Below, piece after piece: positions 1 through 10,300 of a stretch of 64,000 nucleotides of DNA. Location: positions 221,001 to 285,000 of the forward strand of contig NC_090164.1 in the NCBI RefSeq assembly GCF_017916325.1, read 5' to 3'. Source of the stretch: Leishmania martiniquensis (lineage: Eukaryota; Euglenozoa; Kinetoplastea; Trypanosomatida; Trypanosomatidae). Position 1 is the stretch's first letter, and each line of letters begins with the position of its first letter. The notes under the pieces were generated by a model. That model saw only the letters and a list, made by a program, of their open reading frames with translations. It ran no database searches and was not told the DNA's origin. The translations under genes were made by a program, and so were the position numbers.

Positions 1-1715
1 GAGCACACGAAAGAGAAGAGGTAAAACGAGGGAGGAGATGCGCTGGCGCCGCGCACCACCACAGTCGCTTCACAGCCTGATTGTGTGTGTGTGTGTGTGT
101 AAGCGTGGAGCGGGGCGACTCTGCTGCTGTGCACCTCTCTGCAAGGTGATGGGTGTGCGCGAGTTCACATGGACGACTGTATTTGTCTGTCTATTGTGCT
201 CCCTCCTGCAGCGAGGGCAAAAAGCATGAGAACACGAGCGGCAGCACATAGGAGGCGTGGAGAGGGGGTAGAGGAGGTGAAGAGGAGAGTGAAACACACG
301 CACACGCATGCATGTCCGCCCACGTGCTCGAGTCTGCTTCCCTCTCTCCTCTGCTCGCTCGACGAGCCTGTCTGTGCCACCACAGCATACAAGGCATCTT
401 CCATTCGTCGTCAGCACCATCCCCCCTCCCAGACACACACACACACACGCGCACTTACCTCACACCCCTCTCCATTCCCTCCCATAATTATGCCGCATCG
501 CATTTTGCCTCGCCTCGCCCCCCTTTCGTACAGCCCTGCGTGTGTGTCGGTGTCGCGAAGGCGCAAAAGCCCGGACGAACTGAAAAAAAGGGAAAGGGCA
601 GAAAAAGAGAGACCATAAAAGCAAAAGTGTGTTGGTGCCAGTATAGACACAGAGAGGCTGAGAGGGAGAGGGATACGGTAGGTGGCGGCTGATGCAGCTG
701 GCAGAAGTGGCACACATGCACACAAGCAAGGTAAATATCAATACTAAGGAAAAGTTAATCATAATAACGAAATGCACGTCAAATATGTCCACGCAAGCGA
801 ACAGCAGCGCGCAGGCATTCAGACAATGCAATCGAAATAGGGAAGAACTACGCACACAGCAGAGGGGGTGTGGGAGGGGAGGGGAGGTAAGAGGAAGAAG
901 AGGGGCGATGCAGGCGCGAGACACGGCAGCAGCATCAGCAGCAGCGGATAAGCGCTTGGGTAGGAAAAGCTCCCAAGAGGAGCCTACCCTGTTCCTTTAT
1001 TCCCCCGCATATGCCATCCTTGTTGATGCCACGGATGTGCCCCTCCCTCCCTCCCCTTCCCCCCTCAAGTCTGGTGCGCGCTGATCATTGCGTACAGTCC
1101 CCGGGCGTATCGGCGCGCATATCCGCATGGAGCAGTGAGGACTCACTCAGCAGGGCAGACGCCAAACAAAAATCGAAGACGGAAGAGAAAAGAAGCGACA
1201 CGCACACACAAACACAACAACAACACACACGGCAGGGGAGAGAGAGGGTCCCTCTCTCGGCCCTCCTCTGTGCTCCTCTTTCTTCTTGTGCAGCTTTTCT
1301 TGACCTCTCTCTCTCTGCCTGCGTACGTGTTGTGCGTGTGCGCTGTTGTGTAGCGTCAGGGAAGAGGAGAGTGAAGGGGAGGGGGGGCTGCAAGCCATCA
1401 GCGAAGAGGGGCCCACGAAACAAGCAGAAGACGACGACGAAGAGGGGGAGTGCATGAGGTCAGTGTAGTGGAGGAGGAGAGTGAGGGCCACGATCGCGAC
1501 GATGAAAGGGCGTAACACTGAAGAGGAGGGCAACTATCAGCTTCTTGGCAGCGCGATGCTAGCGGGCAACACGAAAAGGGGAAAAAGGGGGTGTCACATG
1601 GAGAGAGGATAGAGGCTCGCCATGCACACGTCGAGCATTTAAAAGCAACAAAAGGCACGAGTGATGGAAAAGCACCGGGTGGCTGGAGAAGCGCTGACTC
1701 GGCATCACTGCCGCA
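1..1715. other. Gene-free flank downstream of the ABCA gene
   Basis: No open frame here shows coding character; all are short and built from simple sequence. The stretch holds a (GT)n run at 82-100, a (CA)n run near 432-449 and an AT-rich patch at about 727-787. It contains the 3' UTR of the ABCA transporter (read leftwards from 1716) and, presumably, the upstream intercoding region of the next gene outside the window. No RNA gene was recognised. Confidence 0.6.
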
Positions 1716-4700
1716 CTACTTAAGTAGAAGAATGTCCTCCAGTGTCGGCTGGCTCACGCTGATGTACGTCGTCGCAGGGATGCCGCTCACGCTCCCCGTC
1801 TGCATCTGAGAGACAACAGTGCAGATGGAAGGGAGGTCGCTGTTCAGCACCAACTGCATCGAGCACGGGTGCACCTCCACCACCTCGCACCGCATCTCCT
1901 GCGGCGCAGTCGCCCCCGACGTGGCAGTGATGGCATCGAGCACGTAGTGGCGCACCCTCTCCACCAGATCTGCGTCCGTGCCTTGCAGCTGTACTGTAAT
2001 GGGAAAGAGTACGTTCAGCGTGTACGCAGCCGTCTTGTTGTATGCATTCTTCAGCTCCTGTGGTGTGCCGATGCAGCGCAGGCTGCCCTTCACGACGAAG
2101 GCGACGCGGTCGGCCAGCGCCTCAACCTCGTCCAGACGGTGTGTGGTCAGCACCACGGATTTGTCAGCCGTGAGGCGGCGCACCATCTCGCATGTCTGGG
2201 CACGCGCCACGGCATCCATGCCCGATGTTGGCTCGTCCAGCAGCACACTCGTTGTGTGTCCGACCAGCGCGATGGCGAGGGACAGGCGGCGCTTGTTGCC
2301 ACCGCTCAGGGACGCGGCAGACTGGTTGCAGAACGGGTACAGCCCAAATTCTTTCAGGAGCATGTTTACTTCTGCCTTGATGTACTTCTCCTTAATGCCG
2401 CGCAGGCGGGCATACAGCCAGAGGTGCTCCTTGGCACTGAGATTGCTCAGCAACGCGTTGTACTGTGGGCAGTAGCCAACAAAGGAGCGGCTCTGCATCG
2501 ACTGCACCGGGCAATGATTTACAAACGCGTCGCCGCCTGTCGCGACCACCTCACCTGCGAGGATGCTCACCGCTGTCGTCTTGCCGGCGCCGTTGAGCCC
2601 CAGCAGGCCCATCACCTCGCCCTCTTTCACGCTGAACGAAACGTCTTGAAGAGCGGCGTGATTGGCGCCGAGATACCGCTTGTTGAGGTGCTGCACGGCA
2701 ATGCGGCACAGATCTGGCCCTGTTCTTGACGAGCACACCAGCGCCTCCTCCTTCGCCACAGACGAGTCGGCCGCCTCGAGGCGGCGGTGCTGCTCCTCGT
2801 CCTCGATATTCGGCTCTGTGCAGCACTGCGTGAAGAGAGAGTCGAGACGCTGCAGTCGCAGGTACTCGAGAATCACAAGCGCCACCGTAGAGACCACCGT
2901 AGAGCAAGACATGTAGATGAGGGCTGTTCCTATGCCGCCCGTGGGCTTGCCCGCCTCGCTGAAATGAAGCAGCCCGAACAAGCTGCTCTTGGCACGGTTT
3001 GGGAACATCAAGTTGGCCAGCTGCGTGCCGGAGAGCACAAACATGGACTCGCCGAAGCTCACGGCTGGGAAGATGCGAAGGATGTAGGTGACCACCTCGG
3101 CAAACCGCAGCGCATGCTCGGCGATCATCGACTCCAGCGTCACCCAGAGGAACCCAAAGGTGAAGTTGATGCAGAAGACGACGGACTGCGCCGCGAAGCT
3201 GGAGCGGAAGAAGAAGCTCAAGAAATAGCTGACCGGGATCGATGAAAGCCCGAAGAAGAGAAATAGCACAACGGCGGCACCGATGCTGTCCTTCCCGATG
3301 AACTCCGTGCGGTTGAAGATGGCAAAGATGATAAAGGCCAAAATCTGCGTCACGAGGTAGCAGGCAAAGTCAAACACAAAGCTGCTCAGCCAGTACGCCA
3401 GGACACTGGCGCCAGAGAGCCACTGCAGGTGGCGGGCGCCGGACTCCTTCTCCTCCACAATGTACGAGATCGTGTTGGACGGGATGAAGATGAACGGCAG
3501 TATGATGAAGATGCCGATCATGACCTGCTTGTTCGCTGTCACCAGCGCCTTCTCGAACTCGCCGAGCATCATGGGCGAGTTCACGACGGTCGGCAGCGGC
3601 ACACCTTGGCCGAAGAGTTGCGACGCGGCGAGGTGGTAGAGCGCATCCACCCCCTGCGGGGCGGCATGGTTGTCTGTCGTGTTGTGAAGAATCGTCGGGC
3701 ACGTCTTGGGCGCACCCTTCTGGTACACCGCCCCCACCGGGGCCACGGCAATGTGACGCGGCGACTTGTGCGTCATGATTTCCTCCAAGAGGAGCTCACT
3801 CATACGGTAGGAGACATTGGGCAGCCCGGACGGCATCGAGCGGAAGTCGGTGAGGTAGTATGGGCCCCACACCCAGTTGGGCAGGCCCTCGCTGAGGTGG
3901 AAGGCGTTTGTCACGAACATGGGGTAGCGGGTCAAGTTCTGTACGAAGTCAGAGAAGTTCGAGTACGCCGTCATCACCTGCGATGGGTTAGAAGCGTAGT
4001 CATCGTACATGGTCATGTCAAGCCGCAGCGCGGGCTGGCTCGGGTCTCGGACGAGATTGATGAACAGCGACAGCAGCAGGAAGATGATCGGCAGCACCAC
4101 CTGGTAAAGAAGCACCTTGATGTCGCGCTGGGCATAGTGGAACCGCTTCAGGAAGAGCGCTCGGAAGTGGCGGCAGAAGACAAAGAAGTACACATCTTTC
4201 GCCTCGTAGAGGTCAGTGGAGCTCACCGGCGTCTCCCTGCTCGATGCCACGTCAATTTCGTCCTCTCGCCCGCCGACAAGCTCGCCGTCCGTCACACTCG
4301 TCATGAGCGGCGCGGTGCAAGTGACGGTGAAGAAGACGTCTTCGAGCGTCGCCAGGTTCAGCGCGACATTGCGCAGGCGCAGACGCTCGCTGTTGCGCTG
4401 TATCACTGAAAGAAGCGATACACCGGTGGAGCTGAGGAGGGTCATTGGGAAACGGAAGGACACCTCGCGCCCGCGCCGCTGCACCCCCAGCACCACACAC
4501 CCTTCGTTCCTGTCAATGCTAACCCGCTGGGACGCGTAGCTTTCGGCGCGCACAAAGTTCACCAGCGCTTCGGCGGCGCTGTTTTCCTCCTCGATGCTTA
4601 AGCTGCTGTCGAGCAGGCATGTCACGACGTAGCCAACCTCCATTTGCGACTTGAGGTACATCGTCGAGCCCTCCGCGCACAGCAGCCCCTTGTGTAAGAT

Positions 4701-7316
4701 GAGGACACGGTCGGCAATGCGGTCGGCCTCGTCAAGGAGGTGAGTGGAGATGAGTACGCTGCGATGGGTGCGGGTGCGGTTCAGGGCTTCGTACACGATC
4801 TTTCGGCCTTGGATGTCCATACCAGCCGTTGGCTCGTCGAGGAACAGCACGGAGGAGTCACCGACCATGGCGATTGCGACGCACAGGCGACGGCGCTGGC
4901 CAGTCGACAGATTCCTCGCCTTGCAGTGGCGCTTCTCCTGCAAGCCGACGAGGTCCATCGCGTGCTCCACCTTCTCCTGCACGTTGAATGAGTTCGACCC
5001 TTTCATGCGCGCGTAGAATGTAATGTGCTCCTCCACCGTTAGAAGAGACCATACGATATCGCGCTGAGGACAGTACCCAATGTTCTGCCGGCACTCGTCG
5101 AGGTGCGTGCGGGCGTCGTAGCCGCGCACATAAACGTCGCCGCTCGTCGGGCTCACCATGCCGGTCGCCATACCCATGATTGTCGACTTGCCAGCGCCGT
5201 TGGGACCGAGCAGCACGCTCACCTCGCCGGTGCGCATCGAAAATGTCACGCCATCCAGCGCAACGATGCGGTCACCTTCGCGAAAAAGTCCGGTGAAGTA
5301 CGTGTAAAAGAAGCCGAGGATGCCGCCGCCAAAGTAGATCTTGCGTAGGCGGTAAAAGACGGCGGCGACAGTGGGGTCGAGTGGGTCGACGACGTCGTCG
5401 TAGTGTTCTACGAGACGACCGTTGTCTTGCGGTGATGTCTTGTCCTCCTTTTTCAGCGGGGTTGCAACAAATGACCCGCCTTGCAGCTCGCCGTCGCTGC
5501 TGACGTGTTCGACCAGAGAGCCGGGGCGAATCGGCCTGCCCATGTCCGACATCTTCAGCAGTGGCGCCTTGCGCTTGCGGAAGAGATTCACCAGCGGCAT
5601 GAGGAAGAAGAGGGGGTGGGCACGACGGCCGACGGCGCCACAGGAGACGCGGTCCAAGTAAAAGCTGAGAAGCATCAGCGCACCGAACGAGGCCCACATC
5701 ATGCCAATAACGATGGAGTAGTTGAAGTAGCCGGCGCGCGCCTCCACCCATCCAAAATGCCACCCGAAGGAAACGTAGTTCAGCATTATCTTAAAGACCT
5801 GGCTGTAGCCGATACATGGAATCAGGCAGCACAAAATCTTTTGAAGGTCACTCATGCCATCCGGGAAGGAGAAGGACGGGAACACGCACACAAAGAGCAC
5901 AAACGCAATGCACCAGCTCGCCACGCGCGGGTTGCGGAAGATGGAGCTGATGAAGAAGCAGAGGGCCGCGTTCTGCTGCATGAAGGAGAAGTACAGCAGC
6001 ACGAGCAGGCCGTAGTCCACCTTGTTGAGGAAACCGATCTTCAGAAACATGGCGGCGAGCAGCGAGGAGACCAAGTCCATGAGGAGCGTGGAGGCGTACC
6101 ATCCGAGAAACAAGCAAGACGGGTGCAAGCCCATAATCAGCATCGCCTCGCGAATGCCGTTGTGCTTCTCACTGACGATTAGCATCACGAGGCGTGACGT
6201 CGGATACAGCACAGCCATCACGGCGAGCAGCGGCATGTAGTAGGCCCACTTGGTCAGGAACGAGTTATCGTAGCGCGACGGTGTTGGCATCGGGATGAGA
6301 GTCGAGCCGTACTGCGAGAGGTACTTGCTGATGCCCTCCTCGCCGGTTCGGGGGTTCATGTCGTAGGAGGCTGGGCCGACAACCCGGAAGGTTTCCAGCG
6401 CCAACTTGAGGTAGAACTCATGCACGAAGGTCTGCAGCGTCAAAAAGCCGCTAGCCCAGTAAAGCACATAGCCATCGCTGCCGTCGTTGGCACCGAGGCC
6501 GCGGGTGAAGATGCTCCTCGACATCTCCTTTGCGGTCGGCGCAGTAGCGGTGAAGTTCATGCTGATGGTGAAATCCGTCCCGCCAGCGGCCGTGAGTGAG
6601 GCATTCGGAAGGTGGACGATAGCCCAGACGGTGTTCTCGTTCTTCGCCGCATATGCCTGGGCCTCCCGCAGGGAGGAAAAGGGCTTCTCGTAGAGCACCT
6701 CGCCGCACATACCGCTATTCTGGCGGCAAAAAGCCATGAACTTTTCTGCGAGGTCTGCCGCGTCGCTCGACACCAGCAGACTGCCGTAGTGCGACAGGCT
6801 GGACTTACCACCACGGCCAAAAAACGTCGGGTTATCCCTGGCCGTCTGCTCAGTGACGAGAGCCGATAGGGTGAGGTGGCCATCCATCGTGTTCATGCCG
6901 TACGAGCCGCTTCCATAGTACATGCCATACAGCATGTAGGACAGCACCGATAAGAACGTGTTCTGAATGCAGATTTCATTGCCGTTGCCGATGAGCGACA
7001 GGCACGTGAGAAAGGACGAGTTCATCCCAGGCGGGCACGGGTGCCACGGCACGTTCAGCTTCGAATCCACCTTCCTACACATGAAATACGAAACGAAGTC
7101 GGTCATGTTCAGCGGCACGTTGACGCCGCCATCGTACATCTGTCCCGGCACGGTCGAGTTCCCCGCCAGCCAGTAGGCAACGGACAGCAGGACGATGAAG
7201 AGGCATGGAAGGAGGATCTCCACCACGGTAGAGATGGGCATGCGCCATCGCTGCAAGAAGGTCTTGACCAGGAACCCGTACAGCTGAATGCCGTACTGCC
7301 GCCAGAACTTGGCCAT
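1716..7316 (-). CDS. ABC transporter, subfamily A (full-length)
   Basis: The 1866-residue protein has the ABCA layout of two halves, each a membrane domain followed by an ATPase domain. A first membrane helix lies near the N-terminus, followed by a large extracytoplasmic loop and a helix cluster. NBD1 has a Walker A near residue 705 (GPNGAGKST), a signature near 802 (LSTGQ), a Walker B near 824 (LFLDEPTAGMD) and an H-loop (STHLLDEAD). NBD2 has GLNGAGKTT near 1575, LSGGN near 1670, LLDEPTSGMD near 1692 and TTHRLDEVE. ABCA proteins move lipids across or within membranes, and Leishmania ABCA members have been tied to phospholipid trafficking; the substrate of this one is unknown. The start at 7316 is the first ATG of the frame and immediately precedes a conserved-looking basic/aromatic segment; the frame is open upstream to 7421 but has no ATG there. 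All key ATPase motifs are present and there is no frameshift. NBD1 has Thr in place of the first Gly of the signature. Confidence 0.95.
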   Translation of the reverse strand: MAKFWRQYGIQLYGFLVKTFLQRWRMPISTVVEILLPCLFIVLLSVAYWLAGNSTVPGQMYDGGVNVPLNMTDFVSYFMCRKVDSKLNVPWHPCPPGMNSSFLTCLSLIGNGNEICIQNTFLSVLSYMLYGMYYGSGSYGMNTMDGHLTLSALVTEQTARDNPTFFGRGGKSSLSHYGSLLVSSDAADLAEKFMAFCRQNSGMCGEVLYEKPFSSLREAQAYAAKNENTVWAIVHLPNASLTAAGGTDFTISMNFTATAPTAKEMSRSIFTRGLGANDGSDGYVLYWASGFLTLQTFVHEFYLKLALETFRVVGPASYDMNPRTGEEGISKYLSQYGSTLIPMPTPSRYDNSFLTKWAYYMPLLAVMAVLYPTSRLVMLIVSEKHNGIREAMLIMGLHPSCLFLGWYASTLLMDLVSSLLAAMFLKIGFLNKVDYGLLVLLYFSFMQQNAALCFFISSIFRNPRVASWCIAFVLFVCVFPSFSFPDGMSDLQKILCCLIPCIGYSQVFKIMLNYVSFGWHFGWVEARAGYFNYSIVIGMMWASFGALMLLSFYLDRVSCGAVGRRAHPLFFLMPLVNLFRKRKAPLLKMSDMGRPIRPGSLVEHVSSDGELQGGSFVATPLKKEDKTSPQDNGRLVEHYDDVVDPLDPTVAAVFYRLRKIYFGGGILGFFYTYFTGLFREGDRIVALDGVTFSMRTGEVSVLLGPNGAGKSTIMGMATGMVSPTSGDVYVRGYDARTHLDECRQNIGYCPQRDIVWSLLTVEEHITFYARMKGSNSFNVQEKVEHAMDLVGLQEKRHCKARNLSTGQRRRLCVAIAMVGDSSVLFLDEPTAGMDIQGRKIVYEALNRTRTHRSVLISTHLLDEADRIADRVLILHKGLLCAEGSTMYLKSQMEVGYVVTCLLDSSLSIEEENSAAEALVNFVRAESYASQRVSIDRNEGCVVLGVQRRGREVSFRFPMTLLSSTGVSLLSVIQRNSERLRLRNVALNLATLEDVFFTVTCTAPLMTSVTDGELVGGREDEIDVASSRETPVSSTDLYEAKDVYFFVFCRHFRALFLKRFHYAQRDIKVLLYQVVLPIIFLLLSLFINLVRDPSQPALRLDMTMYDDYASNPSQVMTAYSNFSDFVQNLTRYPMFVTNAFHLSEGLPNWVWGPYYLTDFRSMPSGLPNVSYRMSELLLEEIMTHKSPRHIAVAPVGAVYQKGAPKTCPTILHNTTDNHAAPQGVDALYHLAASQLFGQGVPLPTVVNSPMMLGEFEKALVTANKQVMIGIFIILPFIFIPSNTISYIVEEKESGARHLQWLSGASVLAYWLSSFVFDFACYLVTQILAFIIFAIFNRTEFIGKDSIGAAVVLFLFFGLSSIPVSYFLSFFFRSSFAAQSVVFCINFTFGFLWVTLESMIAEHALRFAEVVTYILRIFPAVSFGESMFVLSGTQLANLMFPNRAKSSLFGLLHFSEAGKPTGGIGTALIYMSCSTVVSTVALVILEYLRLQRLDSLFTQCCTEPNIEDEEQHRRLEAADSSVAKEEALVCSSRTGPDLCRIAVQHLNKRYLGANHAALQDVSFSVKEGEVMGLLGLNGAGKTTAVSILAGEVVATGGDAFVNHCPVQSMQSRSFVGYCPQYNALLSNLSAKEHLWLYARLRGIKEKYIKAEVNMLLKEFGLYPFCNQSAASLSGGNKRRLSLAIALVGHTTSVLLDEPTSGMDAVARAQTCEMVRRLTADKSVVLTTHRLDEVEALADRVAFVVKGSLRCIGTPQELKNAYNKTAAYTLNVLFPITVQLQGTDADLVERVRHYVLDAITATSGATAPQEMRCEVVEVHPCSMQLVLNSDLPSICTVVSQMQTGSVSGIPATTYISVSQPTLEDILLLK

Positions 7317-10300
7317 GGTCGCCGTCGTGATCGTAGCAGGCAGGGGTGATGTGACACCTCTTCTGCCCTTCGAGTGTCGGCAGCAATGCACGCTCGGCAG
7401 ATTTATGCGCGTGCTCTTCACAATGGCACAAAAAAGAGCGAAAATTTTGAAACGGAAGAAGACAAGGCGAAATATCCAAGGAGAGGGGATACCTTCGGTG
7501 TGGTGCAGTGATCACACGCGGCCGTGCGCCTCCGGGAGATCTCCGCTGCCGGACAGCCGCAGGATGAGTGATCGCCTCGGCTGAAGAGACAGAGAGGAGG
7601 CGAAAAAATCTTTACGCGCACACGCACCCCGAAGCGGAAAAAGGGGGGTGGAAGGAGGAGGTAAAAAAGTGAAGTGCACAAAAAAGGACCAGAGAGAGGA
7701 GACGAAAAAAAAAAGAAGGGTACCCGCCAAAGAGATACACAGAGTGCAAGAGAGAGAGGCTTCCGTTCTACGTCGCTTGCACGAACAACGAATGGCTCCT
7801 TGATAAAGCTCAACGGCTTACGTGCTTAGGGGAGGGGAGGGCTCCGTTCGTCAGTTCGCCTTCTGCTATGTTTTTCTTCGAATATTTCCGTTGACTCAGT
7901 TGTGTATGAGTGCGTTGGACTTATGAGAGTGTGTGTGAAAAAAAAGAAAGGAAAAAAGCGAGTTGCTTGTCCGTGACGCCTCCGTGCGGGCTGGGCGATG
8001 AGGGCGACGACCGAGACGAAGAGACGAAAGTGTAACAGAAGCGAATACAAGGAAAAGGCAAAAAAAACGTTGAGAGAAAAAAGGGGGATCCACACTCGAC
8101 AAGAGGGAGACACAAACACAGGAGCGCCAAACAGACACACGCAACGTGCACCAACAAACGAAAGGCTAAAGGGAAGAGAGGGGGAGGGGGAGGGTACTGA
8201 GTTAATATCGGCGTATGTCACATGCACCGAAGTCCGAAGAGACGAGGGAGGGTTGGAAGGAGGGAGAGGGGGGCACGCGCCGAACTACCGGAGCTGGAAA
8301 AGAGAGATGACAATACAGAAATAGTTGAACAGAAAATGCGATAGACGGCGGGTCGCGTGCAGGTCGAAGCGGACGACTGCGAGCAGCCGATGAGCTGACG
8401 TTTTTCCAACCCTTCTTGATGAGTGGCGAGAGAAGAAGGGGAGGGGAGGGGGGAAGGCTGGCTGCCGAGAGGGTTGAAGAGCGACGCACGACTAGACGCA
8501 AGCGCCGTAGGTCTAAACAGGCGAGAAGAATCACGTTAACGGGCAGCAGGGCGGCTTCAGGAACGGCGCGGCGGGCAGAGGCGTGGCGAGGAACGCGCGA
8601 CGCGAAGAGAGAGAGAGGTGGAGGAGGAGGAAGTTCAACACCACCCGCCGGTCAGCTTTCGAGACGAAGCCGCAGAGAGCACAACACAAAGGGCAAGCAA
8701 AAAAAAGCCCCAGACAGAGGAGAGACGAAATTCAACACAGCGCACGGCGAATGTAACGACGAGAAACGGAGGAGAGAGAGGGAGAGGGGGGGGTAAAAAA
8801 AAAAAGAAGCTCGTTGAAGAGCACGCCGGATTTAGAGAGCCAGACAAATGCGACAAGAGACGACGGCAACGTACAGGAGGAGGCGTGCGACACACACACA
8901 CACACAGAGGAGAGAGAGACGCGAAGAGAAAAAAGAAGACGAGGAGACGAGAGGGAGTTAGCGCGGCCCGCCAAAGAGAGCCGACACAAATCCGTTTCCA
9001 CAGTGCTGTTTCGTTCGCTCGATGGGCGGGTGGCGTGCGTTGTGCGCGTCGTTTGTCTGCGGTGTATAATTTTCTCCTTTCTTCCCGATCTGAGAGCCCA
9101 GCCGGATCAGAGCGTGCGGCCACACAAAATGCCGTCCTCTCGTCTGACTCTGCTCAACGCTACCGAAAACGGTTCGACGAAGTAAAAGCCTTGAGGAAGT
9201 GGGAGGTCGGGCAGATCCGCACGCACAACGAGGCACAAGAACGGGCGTGTGTCTGTGAAGGAGACGAGGGGAGAAGGGGGGCAGAGGGGGCGAAACAACG
9301 AGCTGAGAGGGCTGTGAAGGCTCGAGAGAAAGCTCCTCACGTTTGTGCGCAGTACACAGAGAGAGGAGGAGAGACAGAGAGAGCGAAACGTCACACAAGA
9401 AGATGCTCCTTTGACTTGGCGTGTCTCGATTGTCGTATTCCTGAGGCTAATACAGCTCGTCACCGTGGGAGGGAGGGAGAGGGGTGAGGGATGGAGCACA
9501 AAAAGTGGAGAAATAGTTTAAAAAAATGATAAACGGCGAGGCAGCGCCCTCCCCTTTTTTTCTGGGCGCGTATCGGTTTATACACGTGAATGTGGCTGCC
9601 GACGTTCGAACAAAAAAAAAAGGACGCAAGAGGGGGAGAGCGAGAAATTCTGTCTGTTCGTGTGTGTATGTGTGTGTGTTCCGCTTCTCCTCCCCGCCTG
9701 TTTTCTTCTTTCCGAGAAAAGAGGCTCGGCAATACGCGAATGGCAAAAAAATTTTTGTTGTTGATGTTGTCTGTTCAGTGTCTCCTTTTTCTTTTTGAGG
9801 AAGAGGGGAGTTTACGGGGTGCTGTTTGCGGTTGTTTGTTGTCTGTGGTTGCGGGTTGCCTTACGAGTGTCAAGCATATATGAAGAAAAAAGGGGAGGAC
9901 GAAAATCACCACAGAAAAGAAAAAGTTGATGGACACCAAAGCAATGGAGAGCAAGAAAGAAAGAAAAAGCGACAGAGCTCTCTCTCCTTCTGCTGCACTG
10001 GTGTGCGTGTGTGTGTGTGTGTGTCAGTGTGTATGATGGAGCGTCACGGACCAGACAGCGACGAAAGAGCAGAGAGGCAAAGAGGAGAGGGAGAGAGAGA
10101 GAACAACGTCGATGCCCGTGCGCCTCACGTGTGCTTCGCTTCACCTTCTGCCTTGTGCTGCTGCTGCTGTTGTTGCTGCCGCTTAGAATTAGAGGGGAGG
10201 CGGGGAGGAAAACAGAGACGCACGGAGCTCTGCAACAACGATGTGTTGATGGGCAATGCTCCTTGGCGTTTGTGTTCGCCTGCTCGCTGCGGTGCGACGG

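Noticed and set aside
8618..9487. Plus-strand open frame of 289 codons in the ABCA upstream gap
   Set aside because: The translation is Arg/Glu/Lys simple sequence caused by the purine-rich strand; no domain, opposite to the gene array, and interrupted by CA-repeat translation.
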